A stretch of DNA of 64,000 nucleotides from Luteibacter yeojuensis (GCF_000964085.1 NZ_JZRB01000035.1:35015-99014); one strand, 5' to 3'. Shown: positions 27,425 through 37,937, numbered from the stretch's first letter. A program made the numbers and translations. Notes: generated from the sequence alone by a model not told the origin.

Positions 27425-27888
27425 TTGCCGAGTTTCGCATAGAGGTTGGACATTTCGATCGCGACCATGGCCGCGTCGGCGCCCTTGTTGCCCGCCTTGG
27501 TACCGGCACGCTCGATGGCCTGCTCGATGCTGTCGGTGGTGAGCACGCCGAAGGAGACCGGCACGCCCGAGGCGTAGGCGGCCTGCCCGAGGCCCTTGGC
27601 GGCTTCGCCGGCCACGTAATCGAAATGCGGGGTGGAACCGCGGATGACGGCACCGAGGCCGATCACGGCGGCGTACTTGCCCGAGGCGGCCACCTTGTGC
27701 GCGGCCTGGGCGATTTCCCACGCGCCGGGCACGCGGATGAGGTCGATCGCGTCGTCCTTCACGCCGTGGCGCACCAGCGTATCGCGCGCGCCTTCCACCA
27801 GCGGTTCGACCACGAACGCGTTGAAGCGGCCGGCGACGATGGCGAAACGGCCCTTGGGGGTGGCGAAATCGCCTTCGATGATCTTCAT
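27421..27888 (-). CDS. ribH: 6,7-dimethyl-8-ribityllumazine synthase
   Basis: The penultimate enzyme of riboflavin synthesis, 155 residues. It joins the RibB product to the pyrimidine intermediate. Motifs: [40 protein letters not shown] (catalytic His88) and [17 protein letters not shown]. It comes 43 bases after ldcA, which interrupts the usual ribBA-ribH order, and overlaps nusB. Confidence 0.97.
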   Translation of the reverse strand: MKIIEGDFATPKGRFAIVAGRFNAFVVEPLVEGARDTLVRHGVKDDAIDLIRVPGAWEIAQAAHKVAASGKYAAVIGLGAVIRGSTPHFDYVAGEAAKGLGQAAYASGVPVSFGVLTTDSIEQAIERAGTKAGNKGADAAMVAIEMSNLYAKLGK

Positions 27889-27931
27889 GGGGGTCCTTAT
27901 GGGGCGTGGGGCCGCCGTGCGGCCGGGTATT

Positions 27932-28864
27932 TTACGGGGTTTTGGGGCGCGGGTGGCCGCTGAAGGCCAGGCTGGCCTGGCCGCCGGCCACGCGCAGCCG
28001 CCCGGGGGTACCGAACGGCAGGGTGAACTTGGTGGGGCCGTGGCCAAAGGGCAGGCCCCGCACGAAGGGGATGCCCGAGGCCGCGGCGACGCGCTCGAAC
28101 GCCACGCCCAGGTCATAGCCGTTGTCGTATTCGGCCACGCGGCAGCTGGTGAAATCGCCCACCAGCACGGCCTTCTGCCGGCCGAGCACCCCTGCGTGCA
28201 GCAGGTGGTAGAGCATGCGTTCGACGCGGTACGGGGGCTCGGCGATATCCTCGATGAAGAGGATGCCGCCCTCGATCGACGGGAAATACGCCGACCCGAC
28301 CAGGCTGCCCAGCATGGCCAGGTTGCCGCCCCACACCGTGCCTTCCACGGCCAGGTCGGCCGATTCCGGGCTCTCCCACGTGGCCACTGCCTCGTCGGCC
28401 GCCAGCGCGGCCCAGAACTGGCGCCACGTGAGCGGGTCGAGCTCGGGGGCGCCGAAGTCGGGGCCGAGCATGGGGCCACCCAGCGTCACCACGCCGCTGC
28501 GGGCGAGCAGCGCGCATTGCAGGGCGGTGAAATCGCTGTGCCCCACGAGGGCCACGGGCGCACCGCCGAGCCGTGCGCGCAGGCCGTCGTAATCGAGCAA
28601 AGGCAGCAGCGGATGCGCGCCATACCCGCCACGGATGGCGAGCACCACGTCGGGCAGCGGCTTCGACGCGTCGGCAAGGGCATTGAGGTCGGCGGCACGC
28701 TGGGCGTCGCTGCCGGCGAAGCGCAACTCGCGCCGCTGGAGCACCTCGCGGCCATGCACGCGGTGCCCCGCCGCCTCGAGTCGCTCGATGCCAATGCGCA
28801 TCGCATCGGGGTTGTGCGGGTAGCCGGCGGGGGCGATCAGCTGGATATCGTAGTGGGCTGCCAT
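27932..28864 (-). CDS. ldcA: LD-carboxypeptidase (LdcA, peptidase S66)
   Basis: A cytoplasmic Ser peptidase of 310 residues that trims the terminal D-Ala from recycled murein tetrapeptides. The nucleophile is Ser110 in [11 protein letters not shown]. Glu and His partners appear in [17 protein letters not shown] and [16 protein letters not shown]. The location is unusual: nine bases after ribBX and 43 before ribH, inside the riboflavin operon. If transcribed from the same leader it would be under FMN control. Confidence 0.93.
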   Translation of the reverse strand: MAAHYDIQLIAPAGYPHNPDAMRIGIERLEAAGHRVHGREVLQRRELRFAGSDAQRAADLNALADASKPLPDVVLAIRGGYGAHPLLPLLDYDGLRARLGGAPVALVGHSDFTALQCALLARSGVVTLGGPMLGPDFGAPELDPLTWRQFWAALAADEAVATWESPESADLAVEGTVWGGNLAMLGSLVGSAYFPSIEGGILFIEDIAEPPYRVERMLYHLLHAGVLGRQKAVLVGDFTSCRVAEYDNGYDLGVAFERVAAASGIPFVRGLPFGHGPTKFTLPFGTPGRLRVAGGQASLAFSGHPRPKTP

Positions 28865-28873
28865 GGGTCAGGT

Positions 28874-29965
28874 TTAGCTGGCCTGCTCGACCACTTCAAG
28901 GCCGAAGCCAGAAATGCCCACGAACCGGCGTGGCGTGCCCATGACGCGCAGCCGCTTCACGCCCAGGTCGGCGAGCACCTGCGCACCCAGGCCCAGCTGG
29001 CGCCACTCCTGGTCATCCTTCGGGGCCGGCATGGGCTGGGCATCACCGCGCAGGCGGGCCAGCAGCGCATCGGGCGTGTCTTCGCCGGACAGCACCAGCA
29101 GCACGCCGCGCTCCTCGTCGGCGATACGGCGCAGGGCTTCGGTGACCGTCTGCCCCAGGTCGTCGCGCTTCAGGTGCAGCACGTCGGAAAGCGTGTTGCG
29201 CACGTGCACGCGCGTCAGCACCGGCCCACCGTCATCGATGGCGCCGCGCGACAGCGCGAAATGCAGGCCGCTGCGGATCGCGTCGCGGTACGCGACAAGA
29301 CGGAACGGGCCGAACTCGGTGTCGACGTCCTCCTCGAACACGCGCTCGACGGTCTTCTCGGTTTCGAGGCGGTAGCGGATGAGGTCGGCGATGGTGCCGA
29401 TCTTCAGGCCGTGCTTCGCCGCGAACGCTTCGAGCTCGGGGCGGCGGGCCATGGAGCCATCGTCGTGCAGCACTTCGATGATGACGGCGGCGGGCTCGAG
29501 GCCGGCCATGGCGGCGAGGTCGCAACCAGCTTCCGTATGGCCCGCGCGCGAGAGCACGCCACCGGCCTGCGCCGTCAGCGGGAACACATGGCCCGGCATG
29601 GTGATATCCGCCGGCTTCGCGTCCTTCGCCACGGCCACCTGCACGGTGCGCGCGCGGTCGTGCGCGGAGATGCCGGTGGTGACGCCTTCGGCCGCCTCGA
29701 TCGAGACGGTGAAATTGGTGTGGTACGGCGAGTTGTTGTCTGTGACCATGGGCTTCAGGCCCAGCTGGCGCGTGCGCTGCTCGGTGAGCGTCAGGCACAT
29801 GAGGCCGCGTGCCTCGCGGACCATGAAGTTCACGTCTTCCGGCCGCACTTTTTCGGCGGCCATGACGATGTCGCCTTCGTTCTCGCGGTCCTCGTCGTCG
29901 AGGATGATGACCATGCGGCCGTTGCGCAGCTCGTCGAGGATCTCGGGGATGGTGCTGAATGCCAT
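28874..29965 (-). CDS. ribBX: RibBX: 3,4-dihydroxy-2-butanone-4-phosphate synthase with degenerate GTP cyclohydrolase II domain
   Basis: The 363-residue protein has an intact RibB domain (about 1-205: DDEDRENEGDI, PYHTNFTVSIEA, SRAGHTEAGCDLA, EVLHDDGSMAR). A RibA-shaped second domain (about 210-363) follows, but none of the three zinc-binding cysteines of the normal ECLTGDVFGSLRCDCG motif is present; the matching segment is RVHVRNTLSDVLHLKRDD. Such RibBX proteins are known in Proteobacteria and supply only RibB activity, so a separate ribA should exist elsewhere. ATG 29965 gives the conserved MAFSTIPEIL start. The ribE stop is 13 bases upstream. Confidence 0.93.
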   Translation of the reverse strand: MAFSTIPEILDELRNGRMVIILDDEDRENEGDIVMAAEKVRPEDVNFMVREARGLMCLTLTEQRTRQLGLKPMVTDNNSPYHTNFTVSIEAAEGVTTGISAHDRARTVQVAVAKDAKPADITMPGHVFPLTAQAGGVLSRAGHTEAGCDLAAMAGLEPAAVIIEVLHDDGSMARRPELEAFAAKHGLKIGTIADLIRYRLETEKTVERVFEEDVDTEFGPFRLVAYRDAIRSGLHFALSRGAIDDGGPVLTRVHVRNTLSDVLHLKRDDLGQTVTEALRRIADEERGVLLVLSGEDTPDALLARLRGDAQPMPAPKDDQEWRQLGLGAQVLADLGVKRLRVMGTPRRFVGISGFGLEVVEQAS

Positions 29966-29978
29966 GGTGGTGGGCCCG

Positions 29979-30620
29979 TCAGGCAAAGCCGTGCTGTTTC
30001 AGGAAGGTTTCGTCCAGGCGCGGGGCGCCGCCGCTGGCGAGCAGCCGCTCCACGTAGCGGGCGACGACATCCACCTCGATGTTCACCGCGTCGCCGGGGC
30101 GGCGCGCCGCGAACGTGGTGTGTTCCACCGTGTGCGGGATGAGGTTCACGCCGAACCGCGTGCCGTCCACCTCGTTCACCGTGAGGCTGGTGCCGTCGAT
30201 GCACACCGAGCCCTTGTGGGCGATGTAACGGGCCAGGTCGCGCGGCACCTCGAAGGTCCAGCGCAGCGAGCGGCCATCGGGCACCACCGCGACGACCTTG
30301 CCCACGCCATCGACGTGGCCGGAGACGAGGTGGCCGCCGAGGCGGTCGGCCAGGCGCAGCGCCTTCTCGAGGTTCACCGCATCGCCGGCCTTGTGCTTGC
30401 CCAGCGAGGTCATGGCCAGCGTTTCGTTGGAGACATCGGCCGCGAAGCTCGTGGCATCGAAGGCGACGGCCGTGAGGCAGACGCCGGCCACCGCGATGCT
30501 GTCGCCCAGGGCGACATCGGCCATGTCGAGGGTGGTGGTGTCGACGACGAGGCGGACGTCGCCGCCGCGTGGCTCGAGGCGCTGGATGCGGCCGACGGCC
30601 TGGATGATGCCGGTGAACAT
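29979..30620 (-). CDS. ribE: Riboflavin synthase (alpha chain)
   Basis: The last step of riboflavin synthesis, dismutation of two lumazine molecules. The 213-residue protein has two lumazine-binding repeats (about 1-95 and 96-195), each with a GHxVxGHVD- or GVCLTxx-type signature: MFTGIIQAVG, VAGVCLTAV, GGHLVSGHVDGVG, CIDGTSLTVNEV. It is the first gene after the FMN riboswitch; the ATG at 30620 is about 82 bases from the riboswitch end. The Shine-Dalgarno is weak (GCGGGAAA), consistent with regulated translation but not proof of it. Confidence 0.97.
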   Translation of the reverse strand: MFTGIIQAVGRIQRLEPRGGDVRLVVDTTTLDMADVALGDSIAVAGVCLTAVAFDATSFAADVSNETLAMTSLGKHKAGDAVNLEKALRLADRLGGHLVSGHVDGVGKVVAVVPDGRSLRWTFEVPRDLARYIAHKGSVCIDGTSLTVNEVDGTRFGVNLIPHTVEHTTFAARRPGDAVNIEVDVVARYVERLLASGGAPRLDETFLKQHGFA

Positions 30621-30989
30621 GTGGCGTTTCCCGCTAGGTTGGCGAAAAACGTCCCAAGGCGCATGGCACACGCGCCCCCGCGAGGGAGCGCATGGTGCCG
30701 TCTTCTTTCATCCGGACTATGACCGTCGGCTCCGGACTCTGACCGGATCTGCTGACCTCCCGGCGGGTGCCGGGAGCGCTCGCGGGCTTGTTTCGTTACC
30801 GAAACCTACCGCCGGTGGGGAGTTACACCCCGCCCTGAAGACGCGTGACTATCGTGCGGAGCATAACATGAGGCCTGCCAAACGAGCCGCAACCCCTTCG
30901 TAGGAGCCCACGTGTGGGCAACATCGTTTCGCGACGCGCCACACGACCTGCCGCGGTGAGGCGGGAGATGTCGCCCACGGAGTGGGCTC
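30621..30989. other. Longest non-coding gap: riboswitch leader plus REPIN
   Basis: This 369-base stretch separates ribE from the oxidoreductase gene. From right to left it holds a REPIN (30900-30993), about 55 bases that probably contain the rib operon promoter, the FMN riboswitch (30702-30843) and an 81-base expression platform. I see no open reading frame with coding character here. Confidence 0.8.
30702..30843 (-). ncRNA. FMN riboswitch (RFN element)
   Basis: Read on the minus strand, this leader contains the diagnostic RFN blocks in order: CUUCAGGGC, GGGUGUAACUCCCCACCGG, a variable stem, AGCCCGCGAGCG, GGUCAGCAGAUCCGGU, AGUCCGGAGCCGACGGU and AUAGUCCGGAUGAAAGAAG. These close the multi-branched FMN pocket. 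It should switch off ribE-ribBX and following genes when FMN is plentiful. Between it and ribE a possible GC-rich hairpin (GGCAC...GUGCC) and a later run of five U are seen, but they are too far apart to call a terminator. The switching mode is therefore undecided. Confidence 0.97.
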
Positions 30990-30993
30990 CTAC
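30900..30993. repeat. REPIN upstream of the FMN riboswitch
   Basis: Left arm: GTAGGAGC with CCCAC-GTGTGGG. Right arm: CCCACTCCGTGGG variant with GCGACATC. The inner loop is about 40 bases. The right end supplies the TAG stop of the Gfo/Idh/MocA gene (30990-30992). Confidence 0.88.
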
Positions 30994-31958
30994 AGAAGCG
31001 CCTGGTCCATCACCCAGCTTGTGCGGGCGGCGGTTTCGCCGGTGGACGGGCATGTGCCCTCCCCCAACAGCTGCCCCACCATCGTGGTGATGAGTGGCTG
31101 CTGGATGTGTGCCGGGTTCTCGACCAGAAGGTTGTCCACCCGGCCATCGGTTTCCACGCGGATGGGCCCGTCGCCGAAGGTGGCGAAGGTGAGGCGGCCG
31201 CGGTCGCCGACGAGTTCGATGCGATCCTCGCGCCGGTCGGCGCCGAAGTTCCACAGGCCCGTGCCGACCACGCCGCTGCCGAAGGCGAAGGCCAGCGCCA
31301 CGGCATCCTCCGCCGGGTAGGCGCCGAGCTGGTTCCGCGACAGGCCGCGTGCCTCGACGATGGGGCCGAGGAGGAAATCCAGGATATCCAGCGTGTGGCT
31401 GGCCAGGTCGACGAAGATGCCGCCGCCCGACACCTCGGGCTGCACGCGCCAGGGCAGGTTCGCCTTGTCCTGGTAGGCCTTCTCGAACGGGTGGTGCAGC
31501 ACGACGCTGGCGAAGCGTGGCGTGCCGATGGTGCCGTCGGCCAGCAGCTTCGCCACCGTGGTGAAGCGCGGCAGCGCGCGGCGGTAGTACGCCACGAAGA
31601 CGGGCACGTTCGCCGCCCTGCCCGCCTCGACGATATCCAGGCACTCGCCGTGGTTCATCGCCATGGGCTTTTCGATGTAGACCGGCTTGCCGGCGGCGAT
31701 GGCCTGCAGGGCGTACGCGCGATGGCTGGATGGTGGCGTGGCGATGTACACGGCATCGACGCCGTCATCGTCGATGAGCGCACTGGCATCGTCGTACCAG
31801 CGCGGCACGGCGTGGCGCTGCGCGTAGTCGCGCGCCTTTTCGCCATCGCGCCGCATGACGGCGACGAGCGACGAGCCTGGCACCTTCGCGAACGCGGGCC
31901 CGCTCTTCACCTCGGTGACCGCGCCGCAACCGATGATGCCCCAGCGCACGTGGTTCAT
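30990..31958 (-). CDS. Gfo/Idh/MocA-family oxidoreductase
   Basis: A 322-residue NAD(P)-dependent dehydrogenase. The N-terminal Rossmann fold has GIIGCGAV (7-14), IATPPSSH and EKPMAMN (the conserved EKP lysine). The C-terminal alpha/beta domain has GGGIFVDLASHTLDILDFLLG. Family substrates are mostly sugars and cyclitols; nothing nearby identifies this one. The ATG at 31958 overlaps ribD by ATGA, an odd partner for a vitamin gene. Its TAG stop is contributed by the REPIN end. Confidence 0.9.
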   Translation of the reverse strand: MNHVRWGIIGCGAVTEVKSGPAFAKVPGSSLVAVMRRDGEKARDYAQRHAVPRWYDDASALIDDDGVDAVYIATPPSSHRAYALQAIAAGKPVYIEKPMAMNHGECLDIVEAGRAANVPVFVAYYRRALPRFTTVAKLLADGTIGTPRFASVVLHHPFEKAYQDKANLPWRVQPEVSGGGIFVDLASHTLDILDFLLGPIVEARGLSRNQLGAYPAEDAVALAFAFGSGVVGTGLWNFGADRREDRIELVGDRGRLTFATFGDGPIRVETDGRVDNLLVENPAHIQQPLITTMVGQLLGEGTCPSTGETAARTSWVMDQALL

Positions 31959-33058
31959 GCGGCGGGCCGCATCAGCAGGCGGGTGTCGTCGCCGACCTGG
32001 CGGCGGTCGATCGTATCGAGCTTCCAGCGCGACGCCATGTCGTCGAGCGGCGGCAGCTGCAGCATGGGGCGCGCGCTGCTGCCCAGCAGCACGGGCGCGA
32101 TGTAGACAAGCAACTCGTCGGCAAGGCCTTCGGCAAGCAAGGCGCCGCACAGCACCGGGCCGGCCTCGACATGCACCTCGTTCACGTCGTGCTGCGCCAG
32201 CCAGTGCAGCGCGGCGCGCAGGTCGAGGCCCTTGCCGTCCCCGGCGCGGATCGCGGCGCGCCGCACCGTTTGCAGGTGCGGCGGCACAGCGGCGCCTTCG
32301 GCATGCAGCAGCACCGTGGGCGCGCTGCCATCAAGCACATGGAAACCGGCCGGTGTGCGCAGGTGGGTATCGAGGATGGCGCGCAGCGGCGGCACGAAGG
32401 GTTCATCGCCCGGCAGCCGCACGGTAAGGCGCGGGTCGTCGGCGAGCACGGTGCCGCTGCCGGAAAGGATGGCGGACGCGCGGGCGCGCCAGCGCTGCAC
32501 GTCGTTGCGCGCGGCTTCGCCGGTGATCCACTTCGACGACCCGTTGGCGAGCGCCGTGCGGCCGTCGAGGCTCATGGCCAGCTTGACGCGCACCCACGGG
32601 CGGCCGCGCTGGATGCGGCTGAAGAAGCCGATGTTGAGTTCGTGCGCGGCATCGCGCATGAGGCCCACCTGCACGCCGATGCCGGCGGCGCGGATTTTCT
32701 CGATGCCCTTGCCGGCCACCTGGGGGAAGGGATCCTCGTGGGCGATGACGACACGCCCCACGCCAGCGGCGATGAGCGCATCCGCGCACGGCGGCGTGCG
32801 GCCGTGGTGCGCGCAGGGTTCCAGCGTGACGTAGGCCGTGGCGCCACGGGCGGCCTCGCCGGCTTCGCGCAGCGCGAAGACCTCGGCGTGCGGCTCACCC
32901 GCCTTCGGGTGCCAGCCGGTGCCCAGCACGGTCTCGCCGCGTGCGATGACGCAGCCAACGCGCGGGTTGGGCTGGGTGGTGTGCATGCCACGCGCGGCGA
33001 GGCGCAGCGCATGGGCCATGTGCCCATGGTCCATGGCCGGGAAGAACGGGCGGGTCAT
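31955..33058 (-). CDS. ribD: Bifunctional riboflavin deaminase/reductase RibD
   Basis: A 367-residue enzyme with two domains. A cytidine-deaminase-like zinc domain (about 8-150; His57, Glu59, Cys82, Cys91 in PHAEV and EPCAHHGRTPPC) acts on the GTP cyclohydrolase product. A reductase domain (about 153-367; KLAMSLDGRTALANGSSKWITG, VHVEAGPVL) reduces the ribose. It is separated from the riboswitch-controlled rib genes and lies in the glyA-nrdR-ribD unit, as in many gammaproteobacteria. The ATG at 33058 shares one base with the nrdR stop. Confidence 0.97.
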   Translation of the reverse strand: MTRPFFPAMDHGHMAHALRLAARGMHTTQPNPRVGCVIARGETVLGTGWHPKAGEPHAEVFALREAGEAARGATAYVTLEPCAHHGRTPPCADALIAAGVGRVVIAHEDPFPQVAGKGIEKIRAAGIGVQVGLMRDAAHELNIGFFSRIQRGRPWVRVKLAMSLDGRTALANGSSKWITGEAARNDVQRWRARASAILSGSGTVLADDPRLTVRLPGDEPFVPPLRAILDTHLRTPAGFHVLDGSAPTVLLHAEGAAVPPHLQTVRRAAIRAGDGKGLDLRAALHWLAQHDVNEVHVEAGPVLCGALLAEGLADELLVYIAPVLLGSSARPMLQLPPLDDMASRWKLDTIDRRQVGDDTRLLMRPAA

Positions 33059-33573
33059 CAGGGCTTGCGCCCGCGACGGGCCGCTTCGAGCAGGGGTAGC
33101 TGCAGGCCCTCGAGCGAGGGCAGATCGCGCTCGAGTTTCTCGATCTCCTCGCGGAACGCGTGGACATCCTCGAAGCGCCGGTACACCGAGGCGAACCGCA
33201 CGTAAGCCACCTGGTCGAGCGCCTTGAGCTCGCGCATCACCAGCTCGCCCACCTGGCGCGACGGCACCTCGCGTTCGCCGCTGCGGCGCAGGTCGTTCTT
33301 CACCGCGTGCACGGCGGCATCGACGGCATCGCTGCCGACGGGCCGCTTCTGCAGCGCGCGCTCGAAGCTGACCCGCAGCTTGTGCTCGTCGAACGGCTCG
33401 CGGCGATCGCCTGACTTGACCACCGCCGGGAGCTTCAGTTCGGCCGTTTCGAACGTATTGAAACGCTCGCCACACTGCGGGCATTCACGCCGCCGACGCA
33501 CCGTGCCACCGTCCTCGGTGAGCCGGGAATCGATGACGCGGGTGTCTTCATGCTGGCAGAACGGGCAGTGCAT
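33058..33573 (-). CDS. nrdR: Transcriptional repressor NrdR
   Basis: A 171-residue ATP/dATP-sensing repressor of ribonucleotide reductase genes. It has a zinc ribbon (Cys3, Cys6, Cys31, Cys34: [13 protein letters not shown] and ECPQCGERF) and an ATP-cone (about 49-139: [16 protein letters not shown]). The C-terminus ends in a basic tail. It sits three bases after glyA and overlaps ribD by one base, the classic nrdR-ribD coupling. Confidence 0.97.
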   Translation of the reverse strand: MHCPFCQHEDTRVIDSRLTEDGGTVRRRRECPQCGERFNTFETAELKLPAVVKSGDRREPFDEHKLRVSFERALQKRPVGSDAVDAAVHAVKNDLRRSGEREVPSRQVGELVMRELKALDQVAYVRFASVYRRFEDVHAFREEIEKLERDLPSLEGLQLPLLEAARRGRKP

Positions 33574-33576
33574 CGA

Positions 33577-34833
33577 TCAGCCGTAGACCGGGAACTTCTT
33601 GCACTGGGCCGTGACCTTCTCGCGCACCGCGGCGATGACGGCGTCATCGTTGGGCGCGTCGAGCACGTCGCAGATCCAGTGGGCCAGTTCCACCGTATCG
33701 GCTTCCTTGTAGCCGCGGGTGGTGATGGCCGGGGTACCGACGCGCAGGCCCGAGGTGATGAAGGGCGAGCGCGGGTCGTTCGGCACCGCGTTCTTGTTCA
33801 CGGTGATGTGCGCCTTGCCAAGCGCCGCTTCCGCGTCCTTGCCGGTGGCGTCGCGGCCGATCAGGTCGATGAGCATGAGGTGGTTCTCGGTGCCGCCCGA
33901 CACGACCTTGTAGCCGCGCTCGATGAGCGTCCTGGCCATGGCCTTGGCGTTGGCCACCACCTGCGTCTGGTAGGCGGTGAAGGCCGGCTCGAGCGCCTCC
34001 TTGAACGCCACGGCCTTGGCGGCGATGACGTGCATGAGCGGGCCGCCCTGGATACCCGGGAACACGATGGACTGCAGCTTCTTTTCCAGGTCCTCGCCCA
34101 GGCCCTTCGCCACGATGATGCCGCCGCGCGGGCCGCGCAGGGTCTTGTGCGTGGTGGAGGTGACGACGTGCGCGTGCGGCACCGGGTTCGGGTACACGCC
34201 CGCGGCGACGAGGCCGGCGATGTGCGCCATGTCGACGAACAGGTAGGCGCCCACCTTGTCGGCGATGGCACGGAACTTCGCCCAGTCGAGCACCTGCGAG
34301 TACGCCGAGAAGCCGGCGACGATCATTTTGGGCTTGTGCTCCACCGCGAGCTTTTCGATCTCGTCGTAGTTGACGAGGCCGGTATCGGGGTCGATGCCGT
34401 ACTGCACCGCGTTGAACAGCTTGCCCGAGAGGTTGACCTTGGCGCCGTGGGTGAGGTGGCCGCCGTGGGCCAGGCTCATGCCCAGGATGGTGTCGCCCGG
34501 GTTCAGCAGCGCGAAGTACACGGCCTGGTTGGCCTGCGAGCCGGAGTGCGGCTGCACGTTGGCGTAATCGGCGCCGAACAGCTTCTTGAGGCGGTCGATG
34601 GCGAGCTTCTCGGCCACGTCGACGTACTCGCAGCCACCGTAGTAACGCTTGCCCGGGTAACCCTCGGCGTACTTGTTGGTGAGCGTGGAACCCTGGGCTT
34701 CCATCACGCGCGGGCTGGCGTAGTTCTCGGAGGCGATCAGTTCGACGTGATCTTCCTGGCGGCGCGATTCGTTGGCGATGGCCTGGGCCAGCTCATCGTC
34801 GTAGCCGGCGATCGTTGCATCCTTCGGGAACAT
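33577..34833 (-). CDS. glyA: Serine hydroxymethyltransferase
   Basis: A PLP enzyme of 418 residues converting serine and tetrahydrofolate to glycine and methylene-THF, full length. Motifs: [44 protein letters not shown] and [16 protein letters not shown] (Lys230 as PLP lysine). GAGGTCGAG precedes the ATG. It heads the operon glyA-nrdR-ribD-oxidoreductase. I found no glycine-riboswitch-like structure in the leader. Confidence 0.98.
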   Translation of the reverse strand: MFPKDATIAGYDDELAQAIANESRRQEDHVELIASENYASPRVMEAQGSTLTNKYAEGYPGKRYYGGCEYVDVAEKLAIDRLKKLFGADYANVQPHSGSQANQAVYFALLNPGDTILGMSLAHGGHLTHGAKVNLSGKLFNAVQYGIDPDTGLVNYDEIEKLAVEHKPKMIVAGFSAYSQVLDWAKFRAIADKVGAYLFVDMAHIAGLVAAGVYPNPVPHAHVVTSTTHKTLRGPRGGIIVAKGLGEDLEKKLQSIVFPGIQGGPLMHVIAAKAVAFKEALEPAFTAYQTQVVANAKAMARTLIERGYKVVSGGTENHLMLIDLIGRDATGKDAEAALGKAHITVNKNAVPNDPRSPFITSGLRVGTPAITTRGYKEADTVELAHWICDVLDAPNDDAVIAAVREKVTAQCKKFPVYG

Positions 34834-35032
34834 CTCGACCTCGTGGAAAGGGGGGCGGGGAAGGCGAAAAGTTTAGCTGACATGGGGGTTTGCAGCCAGC
34901 CTGCGGGTTTTCCCGATGCGAACTCCGAATAGGCCTACGGCCCCGTCAGAAAAGGACTACAGCCCCGCGATGATGGCCTCCGCTACGTTAGGCCCCGGGC
35001 GCATTCCCGCGTCTCATCTGGAAAGGATCTCC

Positions 35033-36037
35033 ATGAAATTCAAGACCCTGTCATTAGCGCTTTGCCTGGGCCTGGCCACGCTGTCACCTGCCGCCGTCGC
35101 CCAGCACGCCACGTCGACGGCGGCTTTCGACGCGCGCGCCGACGCCGGCCTGCCCTTCGACGCCTGGGTGACGCAAGGCGACCAGGCGCCCGCCCTGGTC
35201 ACCGTCCTGGAGCGGCTGGAGACCGTCATCGACCTGCCCGATGGCACCACCGGCACGGTGTACCTCGCCGAGGTGGACGGCCGCGGCGCCACGCTGGTAC
35301 GCGCCGGCGACCGCATCGCGCTCACGATGGACGACACCCCGCCGGCACCGGCCGCCGGCCGGGGCGCGCGCCACCGCCGCTTCGCGGATTCGATCCCCAT
35401 TGACTGGGCGGGCCTGGACGACCTGATCACGCGCCCGGGCGACGGGGAGGAGGAGGAAGAACTGTTCGCCCCTGGCGACGGGTCGCGGGCCCTCCACGTC
35501 TGGCTGTACATCCATGACGACGCCGGCGAAAACGACCACGCCAAGGTCCTCAGCTGGTACGCCGCCTGGTGGATCCGCGACATGGAGAAAACCGTGCGCC
35601 CCGGCGTGCCTATTCGCGTCTCGCTGCGCGCCCGCGTACCCGGCGTCACCAACCTCGCGTACCACCAGGGCAGCCGCGAGGACCGGATACTGGAACTCGC
35701 CAAAGCGGCACGCGACGACGTGAAAGCACGAGGCGAACCCGTCACGCCCCTTACCCGCTACGTGCTGCTGGTGGGCAAGCCAGCCGCCAGCTGGGGCGCA
35801 GGCACCTTCGGCCTGGCGATCGAGCAATCGGGGGCGGCGCTCATCAGCAACCACGGGCATCGGCATGTGTTCGCCCACGAGGTGGGGCACCTGCTCGGCG
35901 CCACCCACGAGGCGGCCGAAGACCGCTGGAACTGCGTCACGAACATGGGCCCCATGGTGCTGTTCAAGGTGGCGTGCCGGGTCTACACCAAGGCCAATGA
36001 CCAGAACATCCGGGACTATATCGGTCGCCGCAAGTAG
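35033..36037 (+). CDS. Secreted metzincin-like zinc metalloprotease (putative)
   Basis: A 334-residue protein with a signal peptide (about 1-23, PAAVA). A pro-like region comes first, then an acidic run (GDGEEEEEL, about 137-144) and a C-terminal catalytic domain (about 150-334). The zinc site is HEVGHLLGATHE: His282, Glu283, His286 and third ligand His292, as in metzincins. A Met-turn candidate is Met305 or Met308, and Cys301/Cys315 could form a disulfide. It resembles reprolysin-type M12 enzymes at the motif level only. Start chosen at ATG 35033 after AAAGGAT. No secretion partner or inhibitor gene is adjacent. Confidence 0.75.
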   Translation: MKFKTLSLALCLGLATLSPAAVAQHATSTAAFDARADAGLPFDAWVTQGDQAPALVTVLERLETVIDLPDGTTGTVYLAEVDGRGATLVRAGDRIALTMDDTPPAPAAGRGARHRRFADSIPIDWAGLDDLITRPGDGEEEEELFAPGDGSRALHVWLYIHDDAGENDHAKVLSWYAAWWIRDMEKTVRPGVPIRVSLRARVPGVTNLAYHQGSREDRILELAKAARDDVKARGEPVTPLTRYVLLVGKPAASWGAGTFGLAIEQSGAALISNHGHRHVFAHEVGHLLGATHEAAEDRWNCVTNMGPMVLFKVACRVYTKANDQNIRDYIGRRK

Positions 36038-36100
36038 GCTCCGGGCCGGCCCGGCGCCCGCGACGTGAAGACGCGGGCGCCGGCACCCGGTGCGACCCGG

Positions 36101-36106
36101 TATAAT
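36101..36106 (+). promoter_or_regulatory. Consensus -10 box (TATAAT) before ettA
   Basis: A perfect TATAAT lies 60 bases before the ettA start in very GC-rich surroundings. I see no good -35 hexamer at the expected distance, so it would rely on an activator or a weak GC-rich -35. Confidence 0.5.
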
Positions 36107-36165
36107 CGGGATTTGCCCAGCGGCGCCCTGCGCGCGCCGGGGCCAGGCCTTCCGACGGAGCGTCC

Positions 36166-37824
<1,659 letters not shown>

Positions 37825-37835
37825 CGGCGGCAAAC

Positions 37836-37898
37836 GTGAAGCGTCAATCGCGAAGCGTCAGTGGCTTCGCAAGCTGTTCCTGACGATTGACGCTTCAC
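37836..37898. repeat. GTGAAGCGT-type inverted repeat between ettA and pyrF
   Basis: Perfect 15-base arms (37836-37850 and 37884-37898, GTGAAGCGTCAATCG and its complement) enclose a 33-base loop that has another GAAGCGTCA copy. It shares its core with the element at the end of tgt. There is no T tract, so it is more likely a dispersed repeat than a terminator. Confidence 0.75.
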
Positions 37899-37937
37899 TC
37901 TTCACCCGCAAGCCGCCACGCCAGCCCGGAGCGCAGC

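Noticed and set aside
28874..29560. Frameshift or pseudogene in the RibA-like half of RibBX
   Set aside because: The frame is open, length and hydrophobic pattern are kept, and Cys-less RibBX proteins are known in Proteobacteria.
27632..30142. Plus-strand open frame of over 830 codons
   Set aside because: Antisense to ribH, ldcA and ribBX, all firmly identified.
34834..35032. Glycine or other riboswitch before glyA
   Set aside because: No paired conserved blocks of a known riboswitch class could be recognised; only a weak -10-like TAAACT is seen.
37836..37898. Rho-independent terminator between ettA and pyrF
   Set aside because: The stem is strong but the loop is 33 bases and no U-run follows on either strand; treated as a repeat instead.
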